From NCBI GenBank assembly GCA_963798015.1, contig CAWCSA010000002.1, forward strand, positions 504,810 through 568,809: a stretch of 64,000 nt of DNA. The letters are read 5' to 3'. Both the position numbers and the translations under genes were made by a program. Shown one piece after another: positions 55,763-64,000 of the stretch. Below the pieces are notes generated by a model. The model had not been told where the DNA came from. It worked only from the letters and a program-made list of their open reading frames with translations, and made no database searches. How positions within the stretch are numbered: the stretch's first letter is position 1; the number at the start of each line of letters is the position of its first letter. The DNA comes from Roseiarcus sp963798015. GTDB lineage: Bacteria > Pseudomonadota > Alphaproteobacteria > Rhizobiales > Beijerinckiaceae.

Positions 55763-56114
55763 AATCTCATCCTAACCTTCGGGCGCCGCCAGGCAGCGCG
55801 TCGTCGCCAGGGGGCCCGACGAATCCAAGACCGACAGCACATATATAGGACACGCACGGGACCACGACGACGGCGAGGCAGGATCGGTAAAGCCGTATGC
55901 CCGCTCCGATTTCGTGGCTTATAAACCCACTGCAACCCGCATTGACAGATCGAGTCGGCAAGACATACAGGGAACTCCAGCAGGCGCGGCAGCCTTGCCT
56001 ATCAGGCCCGCCTGCGCGCGTTAACGATGTGCATTAACGAAGCGTTACGAGGATCGCTCTAATTCGGTCGTCCGGTGTGGATTCAGTTTTCGGATCGATT
56101 GGGACAGGGTGACA
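55763..56114. other. Divergent promoter region of about 350 bp
   Basis: The gap between the divergent Rrf2 and GH25 genes. It has a weak plus-strand promoter-like pair, TTGACA near 55944 and ATACAG 17 bp further on, and an A/T-richer word (CACATATATAGG near 55833) near the Rrf2 start. No tRNA, terminator or small gene is apparent. Confidence 0.4.
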
Positions 56115-57035
56115 ATGCCCGACGGCAAGATTTTCCTTTCCCGGCTGCTCAGCTTCGCCGCTCTCACGTTCGCGGCCGCTCTCACGGGTTGCGGCGGCGG
56201 CGCTGGTCCCATTGACGTCGCCGACCTTCCTCGAGGCATGGTTAATACAAGCTTTCCCAAGCCGCATGACTATCCTGTCCACGGGATCGACGTCTCGAAG
56301 TTCCAGGGTGACATTGATTGGAACGCAGTCGCCAGCAGCGGGGTCAAGTTCGCCTGGATCAAAGCGACCGAGGGCGGCGATCGGGTCGATGAGCGCTTCC
56401 AGGCGAATTGGACCGGCGCGAAAACCGCCGGCGTCGCGCACGGCGCCTATCATTTCGTCTATTGGTGCCGTTCGCCAATGGAAGAGATGGCTTTTTTCGA
56501 GCAGAACGCCCCCGTCGAGGACGATGCCCTGCCGCCAGTGCTTGACGTCGAGGCCACACCGACGTCGAAAACCTGCCACCGCCATCTTACGCAGGAAAGC
56601 GCCGCGGCCGATATGAGGGTGATGCTGGAGGAAATGGAGCGCCACTACGGCAAGCGGCCGATCATCTATACGACAGTGGACTTCTATGAGGCGATTCTGT
56701 CGGACGGGGCTTTCTTCGATTACCCGATCTGGGTTCGATCCACCAAATACCATCCTGCGATCAAGTACGGATCGCGCGCCTGGGCATTCTGGCAATATCA
56801 GTCCGATGGGCAGACGCCCGGGATCAACGGCAACGTCGATCGCGACGTCTTCTACGGCACGAAGGAGCAGTGGGACGCCTATCTTCGCGAGCAGCCCTCG
56901 GGTGCGCGGCAGCACACCATAATGCAGGCTGTGACCCAGCAGCTGGCGGACCCCAACGTACCGCCGTCGCCTCCTCCGGATGAGAAGCAGGCCGTCGCGC
57001 AGCCGGACCCGGGCGCGCCTGACCAGGCGCAGTAG
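56115..57035 (+). CDS. GH25 family lysozyme (lipoprotein)
   Basis: A 306-aa peptidoglycan muramidase. The N-terminal hydrophobic leader ends in a lipobox (ALTGCGGG), so it is probably a lipoprotein. The GH25 fold shows YPVHGIDVSKFQGDIDW, AWIKATEGGDRVD, GAYHFVYWCRS, the catalytic acidic pair in PVLDVEAT, and AFWQYQSDGQTPGINGNVDRD at the end. The tail is Pro/Gln-rich. It is likely used in cell-wall remodelling; no phage genes are near. ATG 56115 chosen over GTG 56109. Confidence 0.9.
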   Translation: MPDGKIFLSRLLSFAALTFAAALTGCGGGAGPIDVADLPRGMVNTSFPKPHDYPVHGIDVSKFQGDIDWNAVASSGVKFAWIKATEGGDRVDERFQANWTGAKTAGVAHGAYHFVYWCRSPMEEMAFFEQNAPVEDDALPPVLDVEATPTSKTCHRHLTQESAAADMRVMLEEMERHYGKRPIIYTTVDFYEAILSDGAFFDYPIWVRSTKYHPAIKYGSRAWAFWQYQSDGQTPGINGNVDRDVFYGTKEQWDAYLREQPSGARQHTIMQAVTQQLADPNVPPSPPPDEKQAVAQPDPGAPDQAQ

Positions 57036-57129
57036 CGGACGGGGCGGCGCCGACGCCTTGCGCACGCACTTGTTCCAAACGGCGCAATGCGGCATCAGTC
57101 CCAATCTCAAAAAACGACGGGAAGCGCTA

Positions 57130-59454
57130 ATGCCCCTGGAAGGCGAAGCCGATCTCAAGGCGGACGCCCTGCTGTTTCACAGCGCGCCCCGTCCGGGGAA
57201 GCTGGAGATCGTCGCCACCAAGCCGCTCGCCAACCAGCGCGACCTGGCGCTCGCTTATTCGCCCGGCGTCGCCTTTCCATGCTTGGCGATTGCGGCCGAT
57301 CCCCACAGCGCGGCGATCTACACCGCGCGCCAGAATCTGGTCGCGGTCCTCACCAACGGCACAGCGGTGCTCGGCCTCGGCGCCATCGGCCCCCTTGCGG
57401 CCAAGCCTGTCATGGAAGGCAAGGCGGTTCTGTTCAAGAAATTCGCCGGCATCGATGTCTTCGACATCGAGGTGGCGGAACTGAACGTCGACAAGCTGGT
57501 CGACGTCATCGTTGCGCTCGAGCCGACCTTCGGCGGAATCAATCTCGAGGACATCAAGGGCCCCGAATGTTTCGAGGTCGAGGAGAAGGCGAAGGCCCGC
57601 ATGGGCATTCCCGTCTTCCACGACGATCAGCACGGGACGGCGATCATTGTTTCCGCGGCCATCGTCAACGCGCTTGAACTCACAGGCAAGCGGATCGGCG
57701 AGGTCAAGATCGTCTGCTCTGGCGCGGGCGCAGCGGCGCTCGCTTCGCTCAATCTTCTCGTCTCGCTCGGCGCCAGCCGGGACAACATCATCGTCTGCGA
57801 TATCGAGGGGGTCGTCTACAAGGGCCGCAACACGCTGATGGACCGCTGGAAGGAGGTGTACGTTCGCGACACCAGCGCGCGCACTCTTGCCGACGCTATT
57901 CCTGGCGCCGACATTTTCCTTGGGCTCTCGGCCGCCGGCGTGCTGAAGCCCGAGATGCTCAAGCAGATGGCGAACGATCCGCTGGTGATGGCGCTCGCCA
58001 ACCCGAACCCGGAAATCATGCCGGAGCTTGCGCTTGAAACCAGGCCGGACGCGATGATCTGCACCGGACGCTCTGACTATCCGAACCAGGTCAACAATGT
58101 CCTCTGCTTTCCCTACATCTTTCGCGGCGCTCTCGATGTTGTTGCGAGCGAAATCAACGAAGCGATGAAGAAGGCGGCGGTCGCGGCGATCGCGGCGCTG
58201 GCGCGCGAGACGCCTTCCGAGGTCGCGGCGCAAGCGTATGGCGGCCAGTCCGTCTTGTTCGGGAAGACTTCGCTGATCCCGAGCCCGTTTGATCCGCGGC
58301 TGATGCTGCGCATCGCGCCGGCGGTCGCGCGCGCGGCGATGGAGAGCGGAGTCGCGCGCAGGCCGATCGCCGATTTCGACGCCTACGGCGATCGGCTCAA
58401 CCGCTTCGTCTTCCGTTCCGGCTTCATCATGAAGCCGTTGTTCGCCAAGGCGCGGGCGGCGATGAAGACCGTCATTTACTCCGAAGGCGAAGACGAACGG
58501 GTGCTGCGGGCGACCCAGGTGGTGCTGGAGGAGCAGCTCGCCAAGCCCATCCTGATCGGCCGGCCTGACGTCATGCGAGACCGCATCAAGCGGTTCGGCT
58601 TGACGATCAAGGCCGGTGACGATTTCGAGATCATCGATCCAGAGGACGATCCCCGCTATCGCGACTATGTCGCGACCTATCTCGAAGCCGCGGGCCGCAA
58701 GGGCGTAACGCCGGATGTCGCGCGCACCGTCGTTCGCACCTCGCCCAGCGTGATTGGCGCGCTCGCGGTGCGCCGCGGCGAAGCGGACGCGCTGATCTGC
58801 GGATTGGAAGGACGCTTCACGTCGCGCCTCGATCATATTCGCGACATCGTCGGGCTTGCGCCGGGGATGAAGGATTTCTCGGCTCTGTCGGTGGTCGTTG
58901 CTTCCACGGGCGTCTATTTCCTGGCCGATACTCATGTTCGCTATGACCCGAGCGCGGAAGAGATCGCCGAGACCACGGTCGCCTGCGCCGTGCATGTGCG
59001 CCGCTTCGGTCTTGAGCCTAAAATCGCGCTGATTTCGCATTCCGACTTCGGCTCGGCCGACACGCCATCCGCGCTGAAAATGCGCGAGGCTCTGCGTCTG
59101 TTACGGGAGCGTGCGCCGGACCTCGACGTCGACGGTGAAATGCAGGCCGACACTGCGCTGTCTCTGGTCGCGCGCAAGCGCGTGATCTCGAACTCGCGGC
59201 TCGAAGGCGAAGCCAATGTGCTGATCTTCCCGAACCTCGACGCCGGAAGCACGGCGCTGCAACTCACTCGTGTCATTGCCGACGCGCTGCCGATTGGGCC
59301 AATTCTCATTGGTCCGGCCAAGCCGGCGCACGTGCTGACGCCCACCGTGACCGCGCGCGGCATCGTCAACATGACGGCGATCGCGGCGGCCGAATCCGCG
59401 AGCGAGCCGGCGATGTTGTCTCGGGCGCTCAGTCTAGCAGAGCGCGAATTGTGA
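57130..59454 (+). CDS. maeB: NADP-dependent malic enzyme, MaeB type
   Basis: A 774-aa protein combining a malic enzyme (residues 1-430) with a phosphotransacetylase-like domain (about 440-774). Segments: ALAYSPGVAFPCLAI, NGTAVLGLGAIGPLAAKPVMEG, HDDQHGTAIIVSAAI, and CSGAGAAALASLNLL for the dinucleotide fold. It decarboxylates malate to pyruvate with NADP; the PTA-like part is regulatory (acetyl-CoA responsive) in related enzymes rather than catalytic. Start at ATG 57130. Confidence 0.95.
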   Translation: MPLEGEADLKADALLFHSAPRPGKLEIVATKPLANQRDLALAYSPGVAFPCLAIAADPHSAAIYTARQNLVAVLTNGTAVLGLGAIGPLAAKPVMEGKAVLFKKFAGIDVFDIEVAELNVDKLVDVIVALEPTFGGINLEDIKGPECFEVEEKAKARMGIPVFHDDQHGTAIIVSAAIVNALELTGKRIGEVKIVCSGAGAAALASLNLLVSLGASRDNIIVCDIEGVVYKGRNTLMDRWKEVYVRDTSARTLADAIPGADIFLGLSAAGVLKPEMLKQMANDPLVMALANPNPEIMPELALETRPDAMICTGRSDYPNQVNNVLCFPYIFRGALDVVASEINEAMKKAAVAAIAALARETPSEVAAQAYGGQSVLFGKTSLIPSPFDPRLMLRIAPAVARAAMESGVARRPIADFDAYGDRLNRFVFRSGFIMKPLFAKARAAMKTVIYSEGEDERVLRATQVVLEEQLAKPILIGRPDVMRDRIKRFGLTIKAGDDFEIIDPEDDPRYRDYVATYLEAAGRKGVTPDVARTVVRTSPSVIGALAVRRGEADALICGLEGRFTSRLDHIRDIVGLAPGMKDFSALSVVVASTGVYFLADTHVRYDPSAEEIAETTVACAVHVRRFGLEPKIALISHSDFGSADTPSALKMREALRLLRERAPDLDVDGEMQADTALSLVARKRVISNSRLEGEANVLIFPNLDAGSTALQLTRVIADALPIGPILIGPAKPAHVLTPTVTARGIVNMTAIAAAESASEPAMLSRALSLAEREL

Positions 59455-60309
59455 TTTGACAGCCCCGGCCTCGGGGACGCAATGTCATTGCGTCGTCATG
59501 AACAGGCAAACGTGAAGGCGACGCAAACGCCGCTCGATCCCCTAGGGGCGGCAGAAAGACGGGGTAGCCATGACTCCGCCGGACCAGGAGAAGTGACCCT
59601 GGGCGAACAGGGTCAAACGTCCGTCGCCGCTCCAAATGCCAGAGCGGAAGGGCGTTCTAAACATCATTGACGAACGTCTGCGGCATTGGAAACGCGAAGG
59701 CCAAGCGGTTCCTCAGCCGAAATATCATCTGCAACATCCCAGAAGTTTCGCTGACCGCGAAACAGGGCCCCGTTCCGCCTGAGCGCGCCGGGGCCCACGC
59801 TTCCCCAAGCCGAGCCTTCCGGGGGCGCACAAAGTTACCGCGCCGGGGGCGCGCAAAGTTACGCTGACCAATCATTTCAACAGCTTAAGTGCGCTTTCGC
59901 GCAACTTTTAGCGCCTTCCCTAGTTGCAAAGACCTCGCTCTGAAGGCGCCGCGCACCGATCTCGAAGAGCTGTCTGAGGTCGCCAAAGCGAACCCTCCAG
60001 CGGCGCCGAGCAACAGACGCTGTCGTCGACGAAGGAGCCCGCTTTGAGAAGCGGACCCTGCGCATGACCCCTTAAAGCCCGCCGCGCGCCCTTGAAGCAC
60101 GGACTCATCTGATCGATCCGCCTTCCCAGCGACGCGACGTCTGCCGATTGGCAAGTCCGTTTCTAGCAATGTCAATGACTTGCGGCGCCATTCCCGAGTC
60201 AAATCCTGTTCTTATGCCGAAGTCCAGGCGCGCGTGATTAATGATGGGCTTGCAGACCTATTGAACTTTCTGAAAAACAATACCAGGTCCCGGCCAGTTT
60301 GTCAAGAAA
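59455..60309. other. Non-coding stretch of about 850 bp with hairpins
   Basis: No supported gene. Directly after maeB lie two hairpins: CCCCG-GCCT-CGGGG at 59463-59476 and GACGCAAT-GTC-ATTGCGTC at 59476-59494, without T-runs. A third is TGACCCTG-GGCGAA-CAGGGTCA at 59594-59615. An open frame of 48 codons at 59636-59782 is not recognised. A tandem repeat lies at 59819-59862. The region borders the insertion-sequence island and may be mobile-element debris. Confidence 0.5.
59819..59862. repeat. Two 20-bp tandem repeats
   Basis: CCGGGGGCGCACAAAGTTAC (59819-59838) and CCGGGGGCGCGCAAAGTTAC (59843-59862), 19 of 20 identical, 24-bp period. Such spaced repeats are typical of transposase-binding sites at IS21-type ends, but no istA/istB gene is here, so this is only suggestive. 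Confidence 0.5.
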
Positions 60310-61436
60310 TTGTCCTGGCTCAGGACATATGAGACGGGGGAGTTTCATTGGCTCGGCGGATAGCGAGGTACTCGGCTGGGGTTTTTCCTGCAAGGGCTGC
60401 GTGGGGTCTGTGGTGGTTGTAGAGGTTTTGGAAGGCGCCGACCATTTGGGCGATTTTGTCGATGCGCGTTGGGAGATCGGCGCAGGCGTAGAACTCGTAG
60501 CGCCAGGCTCCATTGCAACGCTCGACAGCTCCGTTGAGCTTTGGCGATCGGGGGGGCAGGACGTAGAGGGGCAGGTTCTTGTCGGCGCAGGCTTGCTCGA
60601 ACTCGGCCATGAACTCGGAGCCGCCGTCGATTTGAATGGCTTTGACGGGATCGGGCATTTGTTCGAGGACCGCGTCGAGGAACTCGGCGGCGTTTTTGGC
60701 AGTGGCTCGTTTGCACGGCCTGGCGACGGTCCATTTGGCGAAGGGATCGTAGGCGTTGAAATGCTTGATGGAGACGCCGGGCAGCGGATAGATCGAGAGG
60801 GTGTCGATCTGGACGACGTCGCCGGGCTTTTCGAAGGTAACGCCCTTGGGTTTTCGGATGGCGTGGGGGCGCTTCTTTGGCGCTGCTTTGGCGGCGACTT
60901 TGCGGATCAGGGCGGGAACGGGCTGAACCGTTCCGCGCCGGATGAGCGCGCCGATGATCCGCCCGACGGTGGCGTTGGATGTGGGGTAGCCCTGTTTGCG
61001 CAGGATCGGCCCGAGCTTTTCCTTGCCCCACATGGGGTGATCCAGGCGCAGGCGCTCGACGGCTTCGGCCAGACCTTGTGGACGCTGGGGTTGGCGCACC
61101 CGGCGTGGCCGACGGCTCAGGGGATCGGCGCGCGCCTGCCAGCGGTAGAGGGTGGACCGAGGGACGCCCACAGCTTCGGCCCCCTGTTGGCTGCTCAGCC
61201 CTTGCGCCATGGCGTTTCGCCAGCGCGCCAACGCGTCACGTCTTCTGGCGGCTTCGATATTCGGGGTCTGCGCCGCCAGAAGACGCGACGCGCCCCGGGC
61301 ACTCCGGATAATATGACCGGGCAGGCCAAAAACCTGCATGGGGTTCTCCTGTGATTCGAGCTTCGACAACCCGAACCTCGGAGAACCCCGCTATTCACGC
61401 AATCAATCCCATATGTGTCTGAGCGGCTCAGCAAAT
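60310..61436. mobile_element. IS481-like insertion sequence
   Basis: About 1.1 kb holding one transposase on the minus strand. Imperfect inverted repeats are visible at the ends: TTGTCCTGGCTCAGGACATATG near 60310-60332 and CATATGTGTCTGAGCGGCTCAGCA near 61412-61435 on the other side. The outer limits and any target duplication cannot be fixed by eye. Confidence 0.7.
60320..61339 (-). CDS. IS481-type DDE transposase
   Basis: A 339-aa integrase-core transposase starting MQVFGLPGHIIRSARGAS at 61339 with AGGAGA upstream. The N-terminal HTH region (GLSSQQGAEAVGVPRSTLYR) is followed by the DDE core: Asp in VVQIDTLSIY, Asp in IQIDGGSEFM, Glu in SPKLNGAVERCNG. The frame is whole and the three acidic residues are present, so the enzyme may still be active. 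Confidence 0.88.
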   Translation of the reverse strand: MQVFGLPGHIIRSARGASRLLAAQTPNIEAARRRDALARWRNAMAQGLSSQQGAEAVGVPRSTLYRWQARADPLSRRPRRVRQPQRPQGLAEAVERLRLDHPMWGKEKLGPILRKQGYPTSNATVGRIIGALIRRGTVQPVPALIRKVAAKAAPKKRPHAIRKPKGVTFEKPGDVVQIDTLSIYPLPGVSIKHFNAYDPFAKWTVARPCKRATAKNAAEFLDAVLEQMPDPVKAIQIDGGSEFMAEFEQACADKNLPLYVLPPRSPKLNGAVERCNGAWRYEFYACADLPTRIDKIAQMVGAFQNLYNHHRPHAALAGKTPAEYLAIRRANETPPSHMS

Positions 61437-61503
61437 TCCGGTTTGTTGACCAACGCGGTTGTTTTGCAATTCGCTGCTGGCTTTGATTCGGTTGGGCGGG
61501 GCA

Positions 61504-62590
61504 TGGGCGGCAAATCTCCTATTGCGGCGAGCGACGAACAGCGCGTGGCCTTGACGGCTCTTGCGGATCGCGTGATCGCGGGGAAGCGGACCGGTCGCGC
61601 GCCGTGCTGCTGACGCTGTCGGGCTGGACCAGTCCGCGGATCGCGGAAGCGTTCGGTGTGCGGGAAGACACGGTTCGGCTATGGCGCAGCGATTTCGGCC
61701 GCGGCGGCGTGGATGCGTTGAAGGCGAGCATCGCGCCCGGGCCGGCGCCGGTAAAGAGCGCAACGGCGTTGCGCGTGGTCACGCCGCTTGCTCGAAGAGC
61801 CGGTGGCCGACCGGCCGAACTGGACGATCGCTCGCCTTCGCGCCGAAATCGAAACGCGTGAGGGCGTCCGCATCAGCCGCTCGCAACTGTCCAAGGCGTT
61901 GCGAAAAAAAGTTCCGCTGGCGGCGGCCCCGGCACACGCTGAAAGGCCGGCAGACGGCCAGCGAGGTGGATCGGATCGGCTTGCGCCTGCAATTGCGCAA
62001 ACGTCAGGCCGAAGCGGGCGACATCGTTCTGCTCTACGGCGACGAAAGCGAAGCGCTGACGCATCCCTATCTTGCCCGCGCCGGGCGAAGTCCGGCGCCG
62101 ACCTGCGCGTGCCGGCGCCGGGACAGGCCAAGAAGGTGGCGATGCTGGGCTCGCTCGATCACGTCACACGCCAACTCATCGTCCATACCAGCCTCGACCA
62201 AGCGCAGCAGCGACTTCGTGGCCCATCTCGAACAACTCGACAAACTCTATGGCCCCATACCCGGCCGGCCGGCCAAGCCGGTCGTGCTGGTCGAGGACAA
62301 TGGGCCGATCCACATCAGCAAGCTCTCGCTCGCCGCCCTCGCCGCTCGCGCAGCACTGGCTCACCGTCGAATGGCTGCCCAAATACGCTCCCGAACTCAA
62401 CGACATCGAAGTGGTCTGGCGCGACCTCAAGGCGCATCACCTCGCCCATCAGACCTTCACCGATGTCGCCGCCCTCGATCAAGCCATCCACGTCGCCGTC
62501 CGCAACTCAACCGCGAACGCATGCCCGTTCCGTTGGCCAACCTTAAAAATCTCTGTTTCAGGATTGCGGGGCGCCAGCGAAGGCGCCCTT
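61504..62590 (+). pseudogene. IS630-like transposase, broken by several frameshifts
   Basis: Six or more frame changes are needed to read one transposase. Pieces in order: HTH-like SGWTSPRIAEAFGVREDTV, then LEEPVADRPNWTIARLRAEI, then DIVLLYGDESEALTHP (first catalytic Asp), VVLVEDNGPIHISK (second), and NDIEVVWRDLKAHH (Glu). At the end a run of five A (near 62546) accounts for one shift. The DDE order is that of IS630/Tc1-type elements. Either decayed or poorly sequenced. Confidence 0.8.
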
Positions 62591-62593
62591 TTT
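62569..62593 (+). terminator. Rho-independent terminator before the Kbp-like gene
   Basis: GGGCGCC-AGCGAA-GGCGCCC followed by five T: a 7-bp GC stem, six-base loop and T tract. It ends about 40 bp before the Kbp start and closes the transposase remnant. Confidence 0.85.
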
Positions 62594-62633
62594 CAACCAA
62601 CCAGAGCGCCGCTGGCGTCAGGAGCATCAAGTC

Positions 62634-63080
62634 ATGGGACTGATCAGTTTCGTCAAAGCACCGGAGAGAAGCTGTTCGGGCGCGAGTGAAGCGAAGGCGG
62701 CGACGGCCGACGACCTGCACAAGGAGCTTGTGAAACATGGGCTCGACACATAGGCGTGAAAATCACGGTCTGACGGGGACAAGGTGCATGTGACCGGCAG
62801 CGCTCCAGACACGGAACAAGCGGAAAAGATCGCCATTGCGCTCGGCAACACGGTCGGCGTGCAGAACGTGCAGAACGACATCAAGCCGGCTACAGCCGCG
62901 CCGGAATCGAAGTTCTACACGGTCAAGAGCGGCGACACGCTGTCGGCGACTACAGAGCGAGAGTACGGCAAGGGCCACGGCGGAAAGTACGACGTCATCT
63001 TCCAGGCCAACCGGCCGATGCTGACCCACCCCGACAAGATCTATCCAGGCCAGGTGCTGCGCATTCCGCCGTTGAGCTAA
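62634..63080 (+). pseudogene. kbp: Kbp/YgaU-like BON-LysM protein, frameshifted
   Basis: Related to the E. coli potassium-binding protein Kbp (YgaU): a BON domain followed by a LysM domain, about 149 aa. ATG at 62634 with an AGGAG-like site begins MGLISFVK. Frame changes occur before and after GEKLFGRE, near KHGLDT, and before DGDKVHVTGSAPDTEQAEK. From 62790 the frame is clean: BON end NTVGVQNVQND, then LysM FYTVKSGDTLSAT and HPDKIYPGQVLRIPPLS. The pattern of several compensating shifts in a short gene suggests sequence errors rather than decay. Confidence 0.82.
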
Positions 63081-63144
63081 ACCAGGCTCGCCGGATCTCG
63101 TAACGTGGCGCGGCGTCTTTGACCGCCTGGGCTGGTAGCCCGCT

Positions 63145-64000
63145 TCACTCGCGTCCAGGCCGTAGAGCGGTGAGGGTGCGAACCGCGAGTTCGGTATAGG
63201 CGTCGTCGATCAGCATCGAGAACTTCAATTCCGACGTCGTGATGGCGCGAATGTTATGCCCTTTTCGGCCAACGCCTTGAAGGCGCGCGCGGCGACGCCC
63301 GGAATGCGAGCGCATGCCGACGCCGATCGCCGAGATCTTCACCACGTCCTGAGCGCCGAGCAGCTTGGCGTAGCCGATCTTCGCTCGCCGCTGCTCGAGA
63401 AAGCCCATGGCGCGCTCAAATTCGGCGGCCGGGACCGTAAAGGTGATGTCGGTCGTCGTCGTCTTGTCCGAGACGACCTGGATGATCATGTCGACATTGA
63501 TGTTGGCCTCGGCCAGCGGCACGAAGATGGCTGCGGCGACCCCGGGCGGTCGGCGACCTCGCGCAGAGTGAATTGCGCCTCGTCGCGCGAGAAGGCGATG
63601 CCGGTGACGACCTGCTCTTCCATGATGTCCTCCTCGTCGCAAATAAGGGTGCCCGGCTGCGGATTGCCAGGATCGTCAAACGACGAGCGCACGTAGGGAT
63701 TGATCTTGGTTCAGCATCGCCAGTTCGACCGAGCGCACCTGCAGAACCTTCGCGCCCAGCGAGGCCATTTCCAGCATTTCTTCGATATAGCCACTGGGCG
63801 AGCCGGCGCGCCTTCGGCACGACGCGCGGGTCGGACGTATAGACGCCGTCGACATCGGTATAGATATCGCAGCGGTCGCCAGATCGCCGCCGCGAGCGCA
63901 ACCGCTGAAGTGTCCGATCCGCCCCGCCCCAGCGTCGTCACCCGATTGGTGGCCTTATGCACGCCCTGGAAGCCCGCCACGACGGCGATCTCACCCGCCG
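63145..64000 (-). pseudogene. lysC: Aspartate kinase (C-terminal part, frameshifted, runs off the window)
   Basis: Aspartate kinase phosphorylates aspartate at the head of lysine/threonine/methionine synthesis. Readable fragments in order: GFQGVHKATNRVTTLGRGGSD (catalytic, right edge), RCDIYTDVDGVYTSDPRVV, a jumbled linker (expected EEMLEMASLGAKVLQVRSVEL), SSFDDPGNPQPGTLICDEED, EEQVVTGIAFSRDEAQFTLRE and the ACT domains with NINVDMIIQVVSDKTTTTDI and ITTSELKFSMLIDDAYTELAV. At least four frame changes break it. As this gene is normally essential, errors in the sequence are likelier than loss. The 5' end lies beyond 64000. Confidence 0.88.

Overview
The window is a GC-rich chromosome segment whose gene content points to an alphaproteobacterium of the order Hyphomicrobiales (Rhizobiales), possibly near Beijerinckiaceae/Methylocystaceae. 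The evidence is family-level only: the DnaA type, a DUF3551 small secreted protein, two fructose/xylose-type ABC importers, an ilvI-ilvH pair, MaeB and a class A beta-lactamase. I cannot name a genus from the sequence alone.

Layout. 0-3 kb: the 3' part of dnaA, a DUF952 gene overlapping pyrD, then about 850 bp without a convincing gene. 3.7-12.5 kb: an accessory metabolic region with a TetR regulator divergent from an SDR dehydrogenase across a 16-bp palindrome, an RraA-like protein, a broken PBP4-type carboxypeptidase, then aldehyde dehydrogenase, TIM-barrel isomerase and a ThDP enzyme in a row, and an outer-membrane barrel candidate. 12.8-17 kb: hydrolases, a persulfide-dioxygenase/rhodanese fusion, a serine beta-lactamase-like protein and a frameshifted peroxiredoxin. 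17-29.4 kb: an adenylate cyclase, a Tat-signal SDR, an ABC-2 exporter, a large caspase-fold protein lacking both catalytic residues, an Rrf2 regulator with a GST, a VIT transporter, a UvrD-type helicase, a PEP-CTERM protein inside a duplicated helicase tail, and a RibD-like reductase.

29.5-46 kb: a complete sugar ABC importer ending in a strong terminator, a class A beta-lactamase, a collagen-like lipoprotein, a phospholipase D-fold protein with a histone-like tail, a coupled VCBS-repeat/di-heme oxidoreductase pair, and a LacI regulator with xylFHG. 46-59.5 kb: an unrecognised protein, an FAD monooxygenase, a DUF4126 protein, an Nramp-like transporter, an alpha/beta hydrolase, and an ilv operon with a leader-peptide attenuator and a threonine dehydratase gene between the two acetolactate synthase subunit genes, then Rrf2, GH25 lysozyme and maeB. 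59.5-64 kb: an insertion-sequence island (one intact IS481-like element, one shredded IS630-like transposase), then a Kbp-like gene and lysC, both broken by several frameshifts.

Sequence quality matters here. Several otherwise well conserved genes (peroxiredoxin, di-heme oxidoreductase, PBP4, Kbp, lysC) carry frameshifts, two clearly explained by one missing base in a homopolymer. They become dense after about 61.5 kb. Most are probably assembly errors, so 'pseudogene' labels are provisional.

The best candidates for something new are the pseudo-caspase (21272-23581), the phospholipase D-fold protein with a histone-like tail (35843-38023), the PEP-CTERM gene inside a duplicated helicase tail (27779-28619), and the ilv operon with its leader peptide and embedded dehydratase (51750-55296). 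I did not find CRISPR arrays, rRNA or tRNA genes.
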